Assembly: GCF_001424875.1 (NCBI RefSeq)
Contig: NZ_LMCT01000023.1
Coordinates: 62,001 to 126,000 of the forward strand
Source of the DNA: Kitasatospora sp. Root107
GTDB lineage: Bacteria > Actinomycetota > Actinomycetes > Streptomycetales > Streptomycetaceae
DNA length: 64,000 nucleotides
Direction of reading: 5' to 3'
Position numbers and translations under genes: made by a program. Positions 25,196 through 32,648 of this stretch are shown in pieces (within the stretch, counting starts at the first letter, position 1; every line of letters starts with the position of its first letter). The notes beneath the pieces were generated by a model. It was given only the letters and a program-made list of their open reading frames with translations. It was not told the origin of the DNA and ran no database searches.

Positions 25196-26200
25196 ATGAC
25201 CACTCCTGCCCCGCCCGAGAGCCCGCAGTCCGCCGAGGACCCGGCCGACGCCAACCCGTGGGCCTCACCGAACCCGGGTCAGGGCGAGGCTCCGGTGCAG
25301 GACCAGGCCGCCGCCCCCGCCTTCACCCCTGCGCCGGGCGAGGGCCCGGGCGTGCCGTACTGGCAGCCGTACCCGGCACCGGTGCAGCAGCCCCGCAACG
25401 GTCTGGGCATCGCCGCGATGGTGCTCGGGATCATCGGCGCACTCTTCGGTCTGGCCCTCATCCTGTTCTGGCTGTCCTGGCTGCCGTCCCTGCTCGCCGT
25501 GATCTTCGGTGGTATCGGGCTGAGCCTCGCGCGCAAGGACCTGGCGACCAACCGGGCGATGGCACTCGCGGGCGTGATCCTGGGCGTCACCGGTCTGCTG
25601 ATATCGGCCGGCACCGGGGCGTTCTTCGCGGTCCGGGTGCACCAGGTCAACGAGGACCGGCGGACATACGAGAACGAGGCGCGCGCTCGCGCCGAGATCG
25701 CCGCCAAAGCCGCCGAGGAGCGGGCGGCGAAGGAGCGGGATCGGGTCGAGGCGGAGCTCGCGCGGCTCGAGGCCGAGAAGGCGAAGAAGGCGGCGGACGA
25801 GAAGGCCCGGCACCTTTCGTTCGGTGAGTCCTACACGTACGCGGACGGGCTGAAGGTCACGATGGCCAAGCCGGAGCCGTACGTCCCGGACGGCTTCTTT
25901 GGCGACATCCCCAAGAACTCCAAGATCATCGAGGTCCGGATCACCGTCGTCAACACCGGGTCCGAGGAGCTCTCGCTCTACGGATCGGGGTCACCGTTCG
26001 TCAAGAACACCAAGGGCAACCTGATGTACCACGTGATCGACGGGAGCGGACGAATGCAGTTCCTCGCCAACGCCGTCGCTCCCGGCCAGGATTCCACCGC
26101 CCTGTCCGCGTACGCCCTTCCGAACGGCGGGGCCGACCCGTTCTACGTCGAGTTCCACTACGGCACCAAGACCGTCACCTGGACCGGCTCGGCCGGCTGA
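25196..26200 (+). CDS. DUF4190/DUF4352-type membrane-anchored protein
   Basis: 334 residues. A Pro/Ala-rich cytoplasmic N-terminus (about 65 residues) is followed by two membrane helices in NGLGIAAMVLGIIGALFGLA and ATNRAMALAGVILGVTGLLI (DUF4190 pattern), a charged coiled coil (EEKAAKER-like, about 150-205) and an extracellular beta-rich domain with the DUF4352 flavour (RITVVNTGSEELSLYGSGSP). A site AAGGA precedes the ATG. Function is unknown; similar proteins are common surface proteins of Streptomyces. Confidence 0.8.
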   Translation: MTTPAPPESPQSAEDPADANPWASPNPGQGEAPVQDQAAAPAFTPAPGEGPGVPYWQPYPAPVQQPRNGLGIAAMVLGIIGALFGLALILFWLSWLPSLLAVIFGGIGLSLARKDLATNRAMALAGVILGVTGLLISAGTGAFFAVRVHQVNEDRRTYENEARARAEIAAKAAEERAAKERDRVEAELARLEAEKAKKAADEKARHLSFGESYTYADGLKVTMAKPEPYVPDGFFGDIPKNSKIIEVRITVVNTGSEELSLYGSGSPFVKNTKGNLMYHVIDGSGRMQFLANAVAPGQDSTALSAYALPNGGADPFYVEFHYGTKTVTWTGSAG

Positions 26201-26202
26201 CC

Positions 26203-26553
26203 TCAGGACGCCGCGACCGCCAGCGTCAGTACGGCCGCCGAGACCACCAGCAGCACCGCGGCCGGGGGCGTGCCCTTGTAGTCCGCGGTGCGCAGGTGTG
26301 CGCCGACCGCCCCGACGAAGTAGAGGACGAGACCGATCGCGGCCGCCACTCCGAGCGGCCCGATCCATATCCCGGCCAGCAGACCGAGCGCACCCGCAGC
26401 CTCGCAGGCGGCCAGCGGCGGCAGCCAGCCGAGCGGCACTCCGATCCCGGTGAAGCTCGCCACCACCTTCTCGTCGCGCTTCAGCTTGGCCGAGGCGGAG
26501 GCCAGCAGGACCAGGGCGAACAGGACTGCGGTGACTGCAAAGGCGATGAACAC
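26203..26553 (-). CDS. DoxX-like membrane protein
   Basis: 116 residues with four membrane helices. The first helix is followed by LLASASAKLKRDEKVVASF and GIGVPLGWLPPLAACEAAG, the pattern of DoxX-like proteins, which sit in the membrane and are linked to redox or quinone metabolism. It converges with the preceding gene (2-nt gap) and is divergent from a MarR gene, with a 30-bp palindrome between them, so it is probably the target of that regulator. Confidence 0.85.
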   Translation of the reverse strand: MFIAFAVTAVLFALVLLASASAKLKRDEKVVASFTGIGVPLGWLPPLAACEAAGALGLLAGIWIGPLGVAAAIGLVLYFVGAVGAHLRTADYKGTPPAAVLLVVSAAVLTLAVAAS

Positions 26554-26596
26554 GACGGACCTCCGGGCGGATCGCGGGCGAATACCGTGGAGGCTA

Positions 26597-26626
26597 GCAG
26601 ATAGTTGATGGTCATCAACTATCTGC
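26597..26626. promoter_or_regulatory. Operator: 14-bp perfect inverted repeat
   Basis: GCAGATAGTTGATG (26597-26610) and CATCAACTATCTGC (26613-26626) are perfect complements with a 2-nt spacer, in the gap between the divergent DoxX-like and MarR genes. Length and symmetry fit a MarR-family operator; its A+T content stands out from the surroundings. Confidence 0.8.
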
Positions 26627-26630
26627 AGAC

Positions 26631-26663
26631 GCCGACAATCTACCCCCAGGTAGGGTTGTCGGC
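26631..26663 (+). promoter_or_regulatory. Second dyad directly before the MarR start
   Basis: GCCGACAA (26631-26638) pairs with TTGTCGGC (26656-26663), with inner TACC/GGTA also pairing. It covers the only SD-like bases (GGTAGGG), so it could act in the mRNA or as a second binding site. Confidence 0.4.
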
Positions 26664-26666
26664 GTG

Positions 26667-27110
26667 ATGGACGAGCTTCCCGTACTGAGCCTGGCCTTCC
26701 AGGGCCACTTCGCCGGCGCCCGGGTCAGGAAGGCGATGGCGGAACACGGGCTGAAGCCCGGCCACGGGCACGTCCTGATGGTGCTTCAGGACCAGGGCTC
26801 GGTCGGCCAGCACTGCCTGACCGAGACCCTCGGCGTCGACAAGAGCGTGACCGTCGCCCTGCTCAACGACCTCGAACGCGACGGCCTGGCCGAACGCCGC
26901 CGCGACCCGGCCGACCGCCGCCGCCACATCGTGGAGATCTCCCCCCGCGGCACCGCCCTGGTCGCCGAGGTCCACACCACCCTCGCCGCCGTCCAGGCCG
27001 ATCTCTTCCGCGACCTCACCCCCGCCGAGATCGCCACCCTCAAGTCCGTCCTCGCCCGCCTCCACACCACCCCGGACGACGCCACCACCCCCTGCGACGG
27101 CCAGGACTGA
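26667..27110 (+). CDS. MarR-family transcriptional regulator
   Basis: 147 residues. The winged helix includes QDQGSVGQHCLTETLGVDKS (helix-turn-helix start), SVTVALLNDLERDGLAERRR and the wing DPADRRRHIVEISPRGTALV. A Cys precedes the recognition helix (QHCLTE), which could be redox sensitive as in OhrR/MhqR-type proteins; this is inference. Probably represses itself and the divergent DoxX-like gene through the palindrome at 26597-26626. A GTG three bases before the ATG is an alternative start. Confidence 0.93.
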   Translation: MDELPVLSLAFQGHFAGARVRKAMAEHGLKPGHGHVLMVLQDQGSVGQHCLTETLGVDKSVTVALLNDLERDGLAERRRDPADRRRHIVEISPRGTALVAEVHTTLAAVQADLFRDLTPAEIATLKSVLARLHTTPDDATTPCDGQD

Positions 27111-27117
27111 CCCGGGG

Positions 27118-27897
27118 TCACTTCCCGGCGGCCCGCTCCGCGATCAGGGCGGCGAAGCCGTCGAGGACGCGGCGGAGGCCGAACTCGTAGGCGTGGTCGG
27201 CACTGTAGGCACTCTGGTGAGCCTCGCCCGCAGCAGTGCCGATCCGGGTGGCCAGCGGAAAGCGCTCGGGGTCGAAGACCTTGGCCAGGATCGGGGCGTT
27301 GGCCTCCCACCAGTCGGCGTCGGAGATCGCGCTGTCGGCGGCGGCGGCCTGCGTCTCCAGGGCGGTGCGGGCGGTGGAGCGGACGAAGCCGAGCAGGTGG
27401 GTGAGGGCGGCGTCGATGTCCAGGTCGGGGAGGCCGAGGCCGTCGAACGCGCTCAGCTCGTGTTCGTACTTGGTGATCAGGCCGGGGCCGAGCGGCGGCC
27501 GGGTCGCGGGCAGGGCGGCCACCCAGGGGTGGGCGAGGTAGAGCGCCCGGTTGGCCTCGGCAACGGCGGTCACCCGCTCGCGCCACGGTGCGTCGGTGTG
27601 CACCGGCCGGGGCATCCGCTGGAACAACGTGTCCAGCATCAGGTCGAGCAGCTCGGCCTTGCCGGGCACGTACGTGTAGAGCGTCATGGGGGTGACGCCG
27701 AGCTGCTGCGCCACCCGCCGCATCGAGACCGCCTCCAGGCCGTCGGTGTCGGCGAGTTCGAGGGCGGCCTGCACCACCGCGTCCACGCTGAGCCCCTGGC
27801 GGGGACCGCGCCCGCCGACCGGCGGCCCGCCCGGCTCGCGCCAGAGCAGCGCGAGGGTGCGGGAGGGGTCGCCTGCGCTGCTTCGGTCCTTGGCCAT
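27118..27897 (-). CDS. TetR-family repressor with TetR_C-type ligand domain
   Basis: 259 residues. The N-terminal 30 residues are variable. The DNA-binding domain follows: GLSVDAVVQAALELADTDGL, MRRVAQQLGVTPMTLYTYVP and GKAELLDLMLDTLF. The MTLYTYV recognition helix and the downstream all-alpha domain are those of the TetR class-C subfamily, which binds drugs or aromatic ligands. Divergent from a VOC-family gene, with a direct repeat between them. Confidence 0.92.
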   Translation of the reverse strand: MAKDRSSAGDPSRTLALLWREPGGPPVGGRGPRQGLSVDAVVQAALELADTDGLEAVSMRRVAQQLGVTPMTLYTYVPGKAELLDLMLDTLFQRMPRPVHTDAPWRERVTAVAEANRALYLAHPWVAALPATRPPLGPGLITKYEHELSAFDGLGLPDLDIDAALTHLLGFVRSTARTALETQAAAADSAISDADWWEANAPILAKVFDPERFPLATRIGTAAGEAHQSAYSADHAYEFGLRRVLDGFAALIAERAAGK

Positions 27898-27951
27898 GAG
27901 CCCATCCTCTCCTGCTCGGGCAGCCGGGAATAAACCGCGGGCGCTATCGTT

Positions 27952-27975
27952 GTACGCCGTATAACGTACGCCGTA
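27952..27975. promoter_or_regulatory. Direct-repeat operator between TetR and VOC genes
   Basis: GTACGCCGTA occurs at 27952-27961 and again at 27966-27975, 14 bp apart, i.e. a little over one helical turn. The second copy is followed by C, making GTACGCCGTAC. TATAAC between the copies could be a -10 element. Confidence 0.6.
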
Positions 27976-28000
27976 CAGAGTTAACCGACCGAGGAGTACC

Positions 28001-28381
28001 TTGCAGATCACCGCTACCGCCATCTCGCTCACCGTCGACCAGGTCGAGCCCTCCGCCACCTTCCTGACCAGCCATTTCGGCTTCCATGAGGCGATGGCCG
28101 CCGACGGCTTCGCCTCGCTCGCCCGGGAGGGCGCACCCAATGTGATCTTCCTGCGGCGCGGCCTCAAGGTGCTGCCGGAGGACTTCCGGGACCAGCACGC
28201 CGCCGGGGTGATCCTGGCCTTCGTGGTGACCGACCTGGCGGCCGAGTACGCCCGCCTCCAGGCTGCGGGGGTGCCGATCACCATGGAGCTGCGCGAGGAG
28301 CCGTGGGGCGAGCGCCTGTTCCAGGTCACCGACCCGAACGGCGTGATCGTCCAGCTCGTCGAGTGGGCCACCACCGAGTAG
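28001..28381 (+). CDS. VOC-family (glyoxalase/bleomycin-resistance-like) protein
   Basis: 126 residues from a TTG start, supported by GAGGAG at the right distance. The fold is the paired beta-alpha-beta-beta-beta unit: AISLTVDQVEPSATFLTSHF at the start and LFQVTDPNGVIVQLVEWATT at the end, the latter carrying the usual metal-ligand Glu region. Members are dioxygenases, isomerases, or drug-sequestering proteins. The divergent TetR gene probably regulates it. Confidence 0.9.
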   Translation: MQITATAISLTVDQVEPSATFLTSHFGFHEAMAADGFASLAREGAPNVIFLRRGLKVLPEDFRDQHAAGVILAFVVTDLAAEYARLQAAGVPITMELREEPWGERLFQVTDPNGVIVQLVEWATTE

Positions 28382-28451
28382 GGCCGACCGGCACCACCGC
28401 CCGCCGCGTGCCGCCCGGCTCAGGCCCGGCGGCACGCCTAGGCTGCACCGC

Positions 28452-29057
28452 ATGGCTACCGAGATCCACCTGGCACAGCAGGACGAGGCGGACGAGCTGC
28501 TCGGGCGCAGCCCGCTGGCGGCGTTGGTAGGAATGCTTCTTGATCAACAAATCCCGATGGAGTGGGCGTTCACCGGGCCGTTCACGATCCTTCAGCGGAT
28601 CGGCGGCGACGACCTCGACGCCCACCGGATCGCCGCGTACGACCCCGAGGAGTTCGCCGCGCTGGTGTCCGAGAAGCCAGCCGTGCACCGCTACCCCGGG
28701 TCGATGGCGAAGCGGGTGCAGCAGCTGTGCCAGTTCCTGGTGGCGGGGTACGACGGGGACGCCGCGAAGGTCTGGGAGGGTGCGGCGACCGGGGCGGAGC
28801 TGTTGAAGCGGCTGGAGGCGCTGCCGGGGTTCGGGAAGCAGAAGTCGCAGATCTTCCTGGCGCTGCTGGGCAAGCAGTACGGGGTGCAGCCGAAGGGCTG
28901 GCGGGAGGCCGCCGGGGCGTACGGGGAGCAGGGCGCCTTCCGGTCGGTGGCGGACATCACCGGGCCCGAGTCACTGGTGAAGGTGCGGGCACACAAGCAG
29001 GAGATGAAGCAGGCGGCCAAGGTGGAGAAGGCCGAGAAGGCCGCAAAGCTCAAGTGA
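28452..29057 (+). CDS. HhH-GPD-type base-excision DNA repair protein
   Basis: 201 residues. A helix-hairpin-helix is visible in LKRLEALPGFGKQKSQIFLA, and LAALVGMLLDQQIPMEWAFT is the N-terminal glycosylase helix with the DQQ signature. The actinobacterial group is annotated as HhH-GPD-type repair protein; no Fe-S cluster Cys residues are present. It would remove damaged bases from DNA. The last helix is very rich in Lys and Ala (KVEKAEKAAKLK), a likely nonspecific DNA contact. The stop overlaps the convergent KTSC gene by eight bases. Confidence 0.9.
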   Translation: MATEIHLAQQDEADELLGRSPLAALVGMLLDQQIPMEWAFTGPFTILQRIGGDDLDAHRIAAYDPEEFAALVSEKPAVHRYPGSMAKRVQQLCQFLVAGYDGDAAKVWEGAATGAELLKRLEALPGFGKQKSQIFLALLGKQYGVQPKGWREAAGAYGEQGAFRSVADITGPESLVKVRAHKQEMKQAAKVEKAEKAAKLK

Positions 29058-29256
29058 GCCGCTCGTACGGGTAGTGGTCACGGATGTGCTCGTGGAAGTA
29101 GCGGCCGAGACTCGGAGCTGCCAGCAGGGAGCGGTGGACCTCCGGCGGCACGCCCGGATAGCGGTAGACCGAGCCGCTGTGGAACTCGAGCTCGAGCGTC
29201 GTGCCCTGATGGCCGACGGAGCGTAGGCAGCTGGATTCCACCTGTTGACGGTTCAT
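29050..29256 (-). CDS. KTSC-domain protein
   Basis: 68 residues. The sequence LELEFHSGSVYRYPGVPPEV with a terminal YFHEHIRDHYPYERL matches the KTSC domain (named for Lys-tRNA synthetase C-terminal-like small proteins), usually involved with RNA or unknown partners. The SS..S/VGH start (SSCLRSVGHQGTTL) is also typical. Its 3' end overlaps the DNA-glycosylase-like gene. Confidence 0.85.
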   Translation of the reverse strand: MNRQQVESSCLRSVGHQGTTLELEFHSGSVYRYPGVPPEVHRSLLAAPSLGRYFHEHIRDHYPYERLT

Positions 29257-29298
29257 GGCGTCTCCGTACCTTCATGGTACGTACGTAATACTGACGAT

Positions 29299-30018
29299 AT
29301 GTCACCTATCACCGACACCGGACACCGTCTGCTCGCCGATCTGCTCGTGGTGGGCCGGCCGTACCCGCTGGTGCTCGGCGGAGACTGTGCCGCCCGGGCG
29401 CACGGCCTGGTGGAGCGGCCGGTACGCACGGTGGAGCTGGCCACCGAGAGCCCGGTGCCGCTGGCGGAGCTGACCCGGACGGTGGCCGACGGGCTGGCGC
29501 GGCGCGGCTGGTCGGTCCAGGTGCTGGTGGGTGATCCGCTGGTGTCGGCACTGGCGGCGACCGACCCGGGGACGGCCGAGGTGTACGGGGTGGAGCTCCG
29601 GAAGGAGACCTTCTGGCAGCGGCCGGTGCAGGGTCCGGACGGTCCGGTGCTGGCGCTGGAGGACTTGGCCGGGACGGAGGTCCGGGCGCTGGCGGACCGG
29701 GGGCTGCCCCGGGACCTGGTGGATCTGCACGCCCTCTCGGACCGCTGGTCCTACCCGGAGCTGGAGACCCTCGGCCGGCACCACACCGGCCCGGACGGGC
29801 TGGACCTGACGGAGTTGCAGTCCCGGCTGAGTGGCGCGGACTGGATCGACGACGCGAGTTTCACCGCGCTGGGCCTGGCCCCTGAGCAGGTGTCAGCCCT
29901 GCGCGGCTGGGCGCAGGGCTGGGTCGACGACCTCGCCGAGCGGCTGATGGAGGCGACGGAGCCGACCGATCCCGAGGACCGGCCGGCGCTCGAAACCCCG
30001 GCTGACGGCTACTTGTAG
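29299..30018 (+). CDS. Nucleotidyltransferase AbiEii-like protein
   Basis: 239 residues. The segment PYPLVLGGDCAARAHGLVER resembles the Gly-Gly turn of AbiEii-type nucleotidyltransferases, but the expected D-x-D reads VEL (RTVELATES), so catalysis is doubtful. The C-terminal half carries RGLPRDLVDLHALSDRWSYP, similar to the family helical part. Upstream of the ATG there is no ribosome binding site; TAATAC ends seven bases before it, fitting a leaderless transcript. The 3' end overlaps the convergent pyrB by ten bases. Confidence 0.6.
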   Translation: MSPITDTGHRLLADLLVVGRPYPLVLGGDCAARAHGLVERPVRTVELATESPVPLAELTRTVADGLARRGWSVQVLVGDPLVSALAATDPGTAEVYGVELRKETFWQRPVQGPDGPVLALEDLAGTEVRALADRGLPRDLVDLHALSDRWSYPELETLGRHHTGPDGLDLTELQSRLSGADWIDDASFTALGLAPEQVSALRGWAQGWVDDLAERLMEATEPTDPEDRPALETPADGYL

Positions 30019-31043
30019 AACGGCGCGTCGTCCGGCCCGACGTACTCGGGGCGGTACCAGCGGGCCGGGCGGAGCGAGTCGCGGATCTCGTCGGCCACCC
30101 CGAGCACCGAGGCGAACAGCGCCATCCGGGTCGGGATGCCCGCGTCGGTCTGCCGGAAGATGGCCAGCCGGGGGTCGCGGTTGAGGTCGGGGCTGAGGTC
30201 GTTGGAGCCGGGGCGGCCGTCGCGGGGCAGCGGATGCATGATCACCGCGTCCGCCCGGAACACCCGGTCGGCCAGCGCGGCGTCCACCCGGAAGTCGTCG
30301 CTGTAGGGCAGCGGCCGGTCCTTGAAGCGCTCGGTCTGCAGGCGGGTGGTGTAGACGACGTCCGCGTCCTTGAGCCCCAGGCTCGGCTGGTCGCTCTCCT
30401 CCACCGTGTGGCCCCGCTCGGCCGCCAGCTCCAGCAGGTGGGCGGGCATGTTCAGCTCGTCCGGAGCGACGCAGACGATGGTCAGGTTGTCGTACCGAGA
30501 GAGCAGCTTGACCAGCGAGTGCACGGTACGGCCGTGCCGCAGGTCGCCGACCAGGGCGATCCGGCTGCCGTCCACGGTCTTGCCGAGGCGGCCGAACTCG
30601 CGGTGGATGGCGAACATGTCGAGCAGCGCCTGGGTGGGGTGCTCACCCGCGCCGTTGCCCGCGTTGACCACCGGCACGTTGGTGGCGGCGGCGAACTCGT
30701 GGATCGAGCTGACCTCGGGGTGCCGCATCACCACCAGGTCGCAGTAGCCGCTGACCACCCGGCTGGTGTCGGCCAGCGACTCGCCCTTGGCGATCGAGGT
30801 GACCTCCGTGCCGGTGGTGGAGGTGACGCCGCCGCCGAGGCGGAGGAAGGCGGTCTCGCAGCTGAGCCTGGTCCGCGTGCTGGCCTCGAAGAACAGGCTG
30901 GCCATCACGGCGCCTTCGAGCACCCGGGTGACCTGCTGCCCCCGGGCCACCGGCACCAGCAGGTCGGCCAGTTCGAAGAGCCGCTCCAACTCGTCCCGGT
31001 CGAAGAGATCGCTGGAGAGAATGTGCTTCCCGGTCAGTGACAT
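30009..31043 (-). CDS. pyrB: Aspartate carbamoyltransferase, stand-alone
   Basis: 344 residues. Carbamoyl-phosphate-binding STRT in FFEASTRTRLSCETAFLRLG, the HPTQ loop in GAGEHPTQALLDMF and HPLPR in AVIMHPLPRDGRPG identify an aspartate/ornithine carbamoyltransferase. The domain LVGDLRHGRTVHSL and the absence of ornithine-specific motifs favour aspartate, the first committed step of pyrimidine synthesis. It is not in a pyr operon here, so a second copy elsewhere in the genome is likely. An upstream perfect palindrome is noted separately. Assigned by motifs; the exact substrate is not proven. Confidence 0.83.
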   Translation of the reverse strand: MSLTGKHILSSDLFDRDELERLFELADLLVPVARGQQVTRVLEGAVMASLFFEASTRTRLSCETAFLRLGGGVTSTTGTEVTSIAKGESLADTSRVVSGYCDLVVMRHPEVSSIHEFAAATNVPVVNAGNGAGEHPTQALLDMFAIHREFGRLGKTVDGSRIALVGDLRHGRTVHSLVKLLSRYDNLTIVCVAPDELNMPAHLLELAAERGHTVEESDQPSLGLKDADVVYTTRLQTERFKDRPLPYSDDFRVDAALADRVFRADAVIMHPLPRDGRPGSNDLSPDLNRDPRLAIFRQTDAGIPTRMALFASVLGVADEIRDSLRPARWYRPEYVGPDDAPFYK

Positions 31044-31081
31044 GGCGGCTCGGTTCTCCCTGTGGCTGCGCGGTGGATGCC

Positions 31082-31095
31082 GCCAGTTTACTGGC
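31082..31095. promoter_or_regulatory. 14-bp palindrome upstream of pyrB
   Basis: GCCAGT-TT-ACTGGC is a perfect dyad (6-bp arms), 39 nt upstream of the ATG. Candidate operator; no other element is visible in the 31044-31239 gap. Confidence 0.4.
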
Positions 31096-31239
31096 CCGGC
31101 GGCACCCGTCCGGCCTCCCCCGCCCGCCCCCGTGGCACCTGCGGACCGGCCGCCACCAGGACTTTCGTCCCCGTACGGACGGCCGGGGAGGGGCACCGAG
31201 GATCGCCCCGGATCCATCAGGTCCGCCGCAGAACGCGGG

Positions 31240-31779
31240 TCAGGGCCTGGCGTGCTCCACCGTGAGCAGCGCCCGGCCGAGCGTGTGGAAGGTCAGGTTG
31301 AACCCGACCACGGCGGCCGGGGTGTCCGGGCCGAGGTCCAGCGCCGGGACGTCGAGCGCGTGCACCGCGAAGACGTACCGGTGGGCCGGCCCGGGCGGCG
31401 GGGCGGCGCCGTCGTAGCGGTGGCCGGAGGTGTCGTTGCGGACGTGGAAGGCCGCGCCCGGCAGACTCGCGTCGGACGCGCCCGCGCCGCGCGGCAGTTC
31501 GGTGGTGTCGGCGGGGAGGTTGACCGCGAGCCAGTGCCACCAGCCGCTGGCGGTGGGCGCGTCGGGGTCGAAGCAGGTGACCGCGAAGCCCCTGGTCCCG
31601 GCCGGGAATCCGGACCAGGACAGCTGCGGGGACTCGTTGCCGCCGCTGTGCACGTGGGCGTCCGGTGTCCGCCCGCCGTCGGTCAGGTCGGCGCTGGTGA
31701 GCTCGAACGAGGGTACGGGCGGCAGGAATTCGTACGGGAGCGGCGCGCGCTGGCTCATCGCGGAGGCATCCTCACTCAT
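31240..31779 (-). CDS. PEBP-family (YbhB/YbcL-like) protein
   Basis: 179 residues. The phosphatidylethanolamine-binding signature is visible as AVTCFDPDAPTASGWWHWLA (Asp-Pro-Asp-Ala-Pro ligand loop) and NDTSGHRYDGAAPPPGPAHR (the GHRYDG.APP motif). Bacterial members bind small phospho-ligands or act as protease inhibitors; the role is unknown. A second ATG at 31758 (MSQRAPLPYEF) has a better-placed GAGGA and may be the real start. Divergent from the rhomboid gene. Confidence 0.9.
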   Translation of the reverse strand: MSEDASAMSQRAPLPYEFLPPVPSFELTSADLTDGGRTPDAHVHSGGNESPQLSWSGFPAGTRGFAVTCFDPDAPTASGWWHWLAVNLPADTTELPRGAGASDASLPGAAFHVRNDTSGHRYDGAAPPPGPAHRYVFAVHALDVPALDLGPDTPAAVVGFNLTFHTLGRALLTVEHARP

Positions 31780-31828
31780 GGTTGGCAGAGTCTCCCGCAG
31801 TCTAGGAGCGCCCCGTAGAGTCACGGTC

Positions 31829-32536
31829 ATGCCAGCCGACAACACGCCCAGCAGCATCCCCGACCCCGCCCGGATGGTGGCCGACGCCCGGCGCGCCTTC
31901 TTCGTGATGTTCGGCCTGCTCTGTCTGGTCTGGGCGGTACAGCTGGCCAACTGGCTGACCGACTACCGGCTCACCGTCGAGGGCGGCATCCTGGCCCGCC
32001 GTCCCGACCAGCTCGCCGACCTGTTGACCGCGCCGTTCCTTCATGTCAACTGGCAGCACCTGGAAGGCAATTCGGGGCCACTGTTCGTGTTCGGCTTCCT
32101 GGCGGCGTACCGGGGCATCAAGCGCTTCCTCGGCCTGACCGCACTGCTGGTGCTGACCAGCGGGGCGGCGGTCTGGCTGTTCTCGGACGACCGGTCGGTG
32201 ACGGTCGGGGCCAGCGGCGTGATCTACGGGTACTTCGGCTACGTGGTGCTGCGCGGCTTGATCGACCGGAATCTGATCGACAGTCTGATCGGCGTGGTGA
32301 TGGGCGCGTCCTTCGCCTACATCCTCACCACGGCGGTGCCCGGCACACCCGGCGTGAGCTGGCAGGGCCACCTCGGCGGGCTGGTCGGCGGGCTGGCGGG
32401 CGCCTGGATCTTCCGCGCCCGGAAGGGCTCCGACCCGGCACCCGCCCCCGCCCCCACCTCCGTGCCCGGTCAGGCCGAGGCTCCGCCGAGCGAGCGAGCG
32501 CAGCTGCTCAAGGAGCTGGACGACCTCGGCCTGTGA
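31829..32536 (+). CDS. Rhomboid-family intramembrane serine protease
   Basis: 235 residues with six membrane helices. The catalytic Ser lies in VTVGASGVIYGYFGYVVLRG (GASG, about residue 131) and the His in WQGHLGGLVGGLAGAW (about residue 184). The loop HVNWQHLEGNSGPLFVFGFL provides the conserved His-Asn region. Rhomboids cleave membrane-spanning proteins within the bilayer. A Pro/Ala-rich cytoplasmic tail follows the last helix. Substrates are unknown. Confidence 0.93.
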   Translation: MPADNTPSSIPDPARMVADARRAFFVMFGLLCLVWAVQLANWLTDYRLTVEGGILARRPDQLADLLTAPFLHVNWQHLEGNSGPLFVFGFLAAYRGIKRFLGLTALLVLTSGAAVWLFSDDRSVTVGASGVIYGYFGYVVLRGLIDRNLIDSLIGVVMGASFAYILTTAVPGTPGVSWQGHLGGLVGGLAGAWIFRARKGSDPAPAPAPTSVPGQAEAPPSERAQLLKELDDLGL

Positions 32537-32648
32537 GCCGTCCGGGCAGTCCGAGCAGTCCGAGCCGCTCACGCAGTCAGGTATAGACCAATACGGGCAT
32601 CCCCGGTTAGCGTGGGCTCCCCCGCACCACCTGCCCCGGAGCCGCCCC

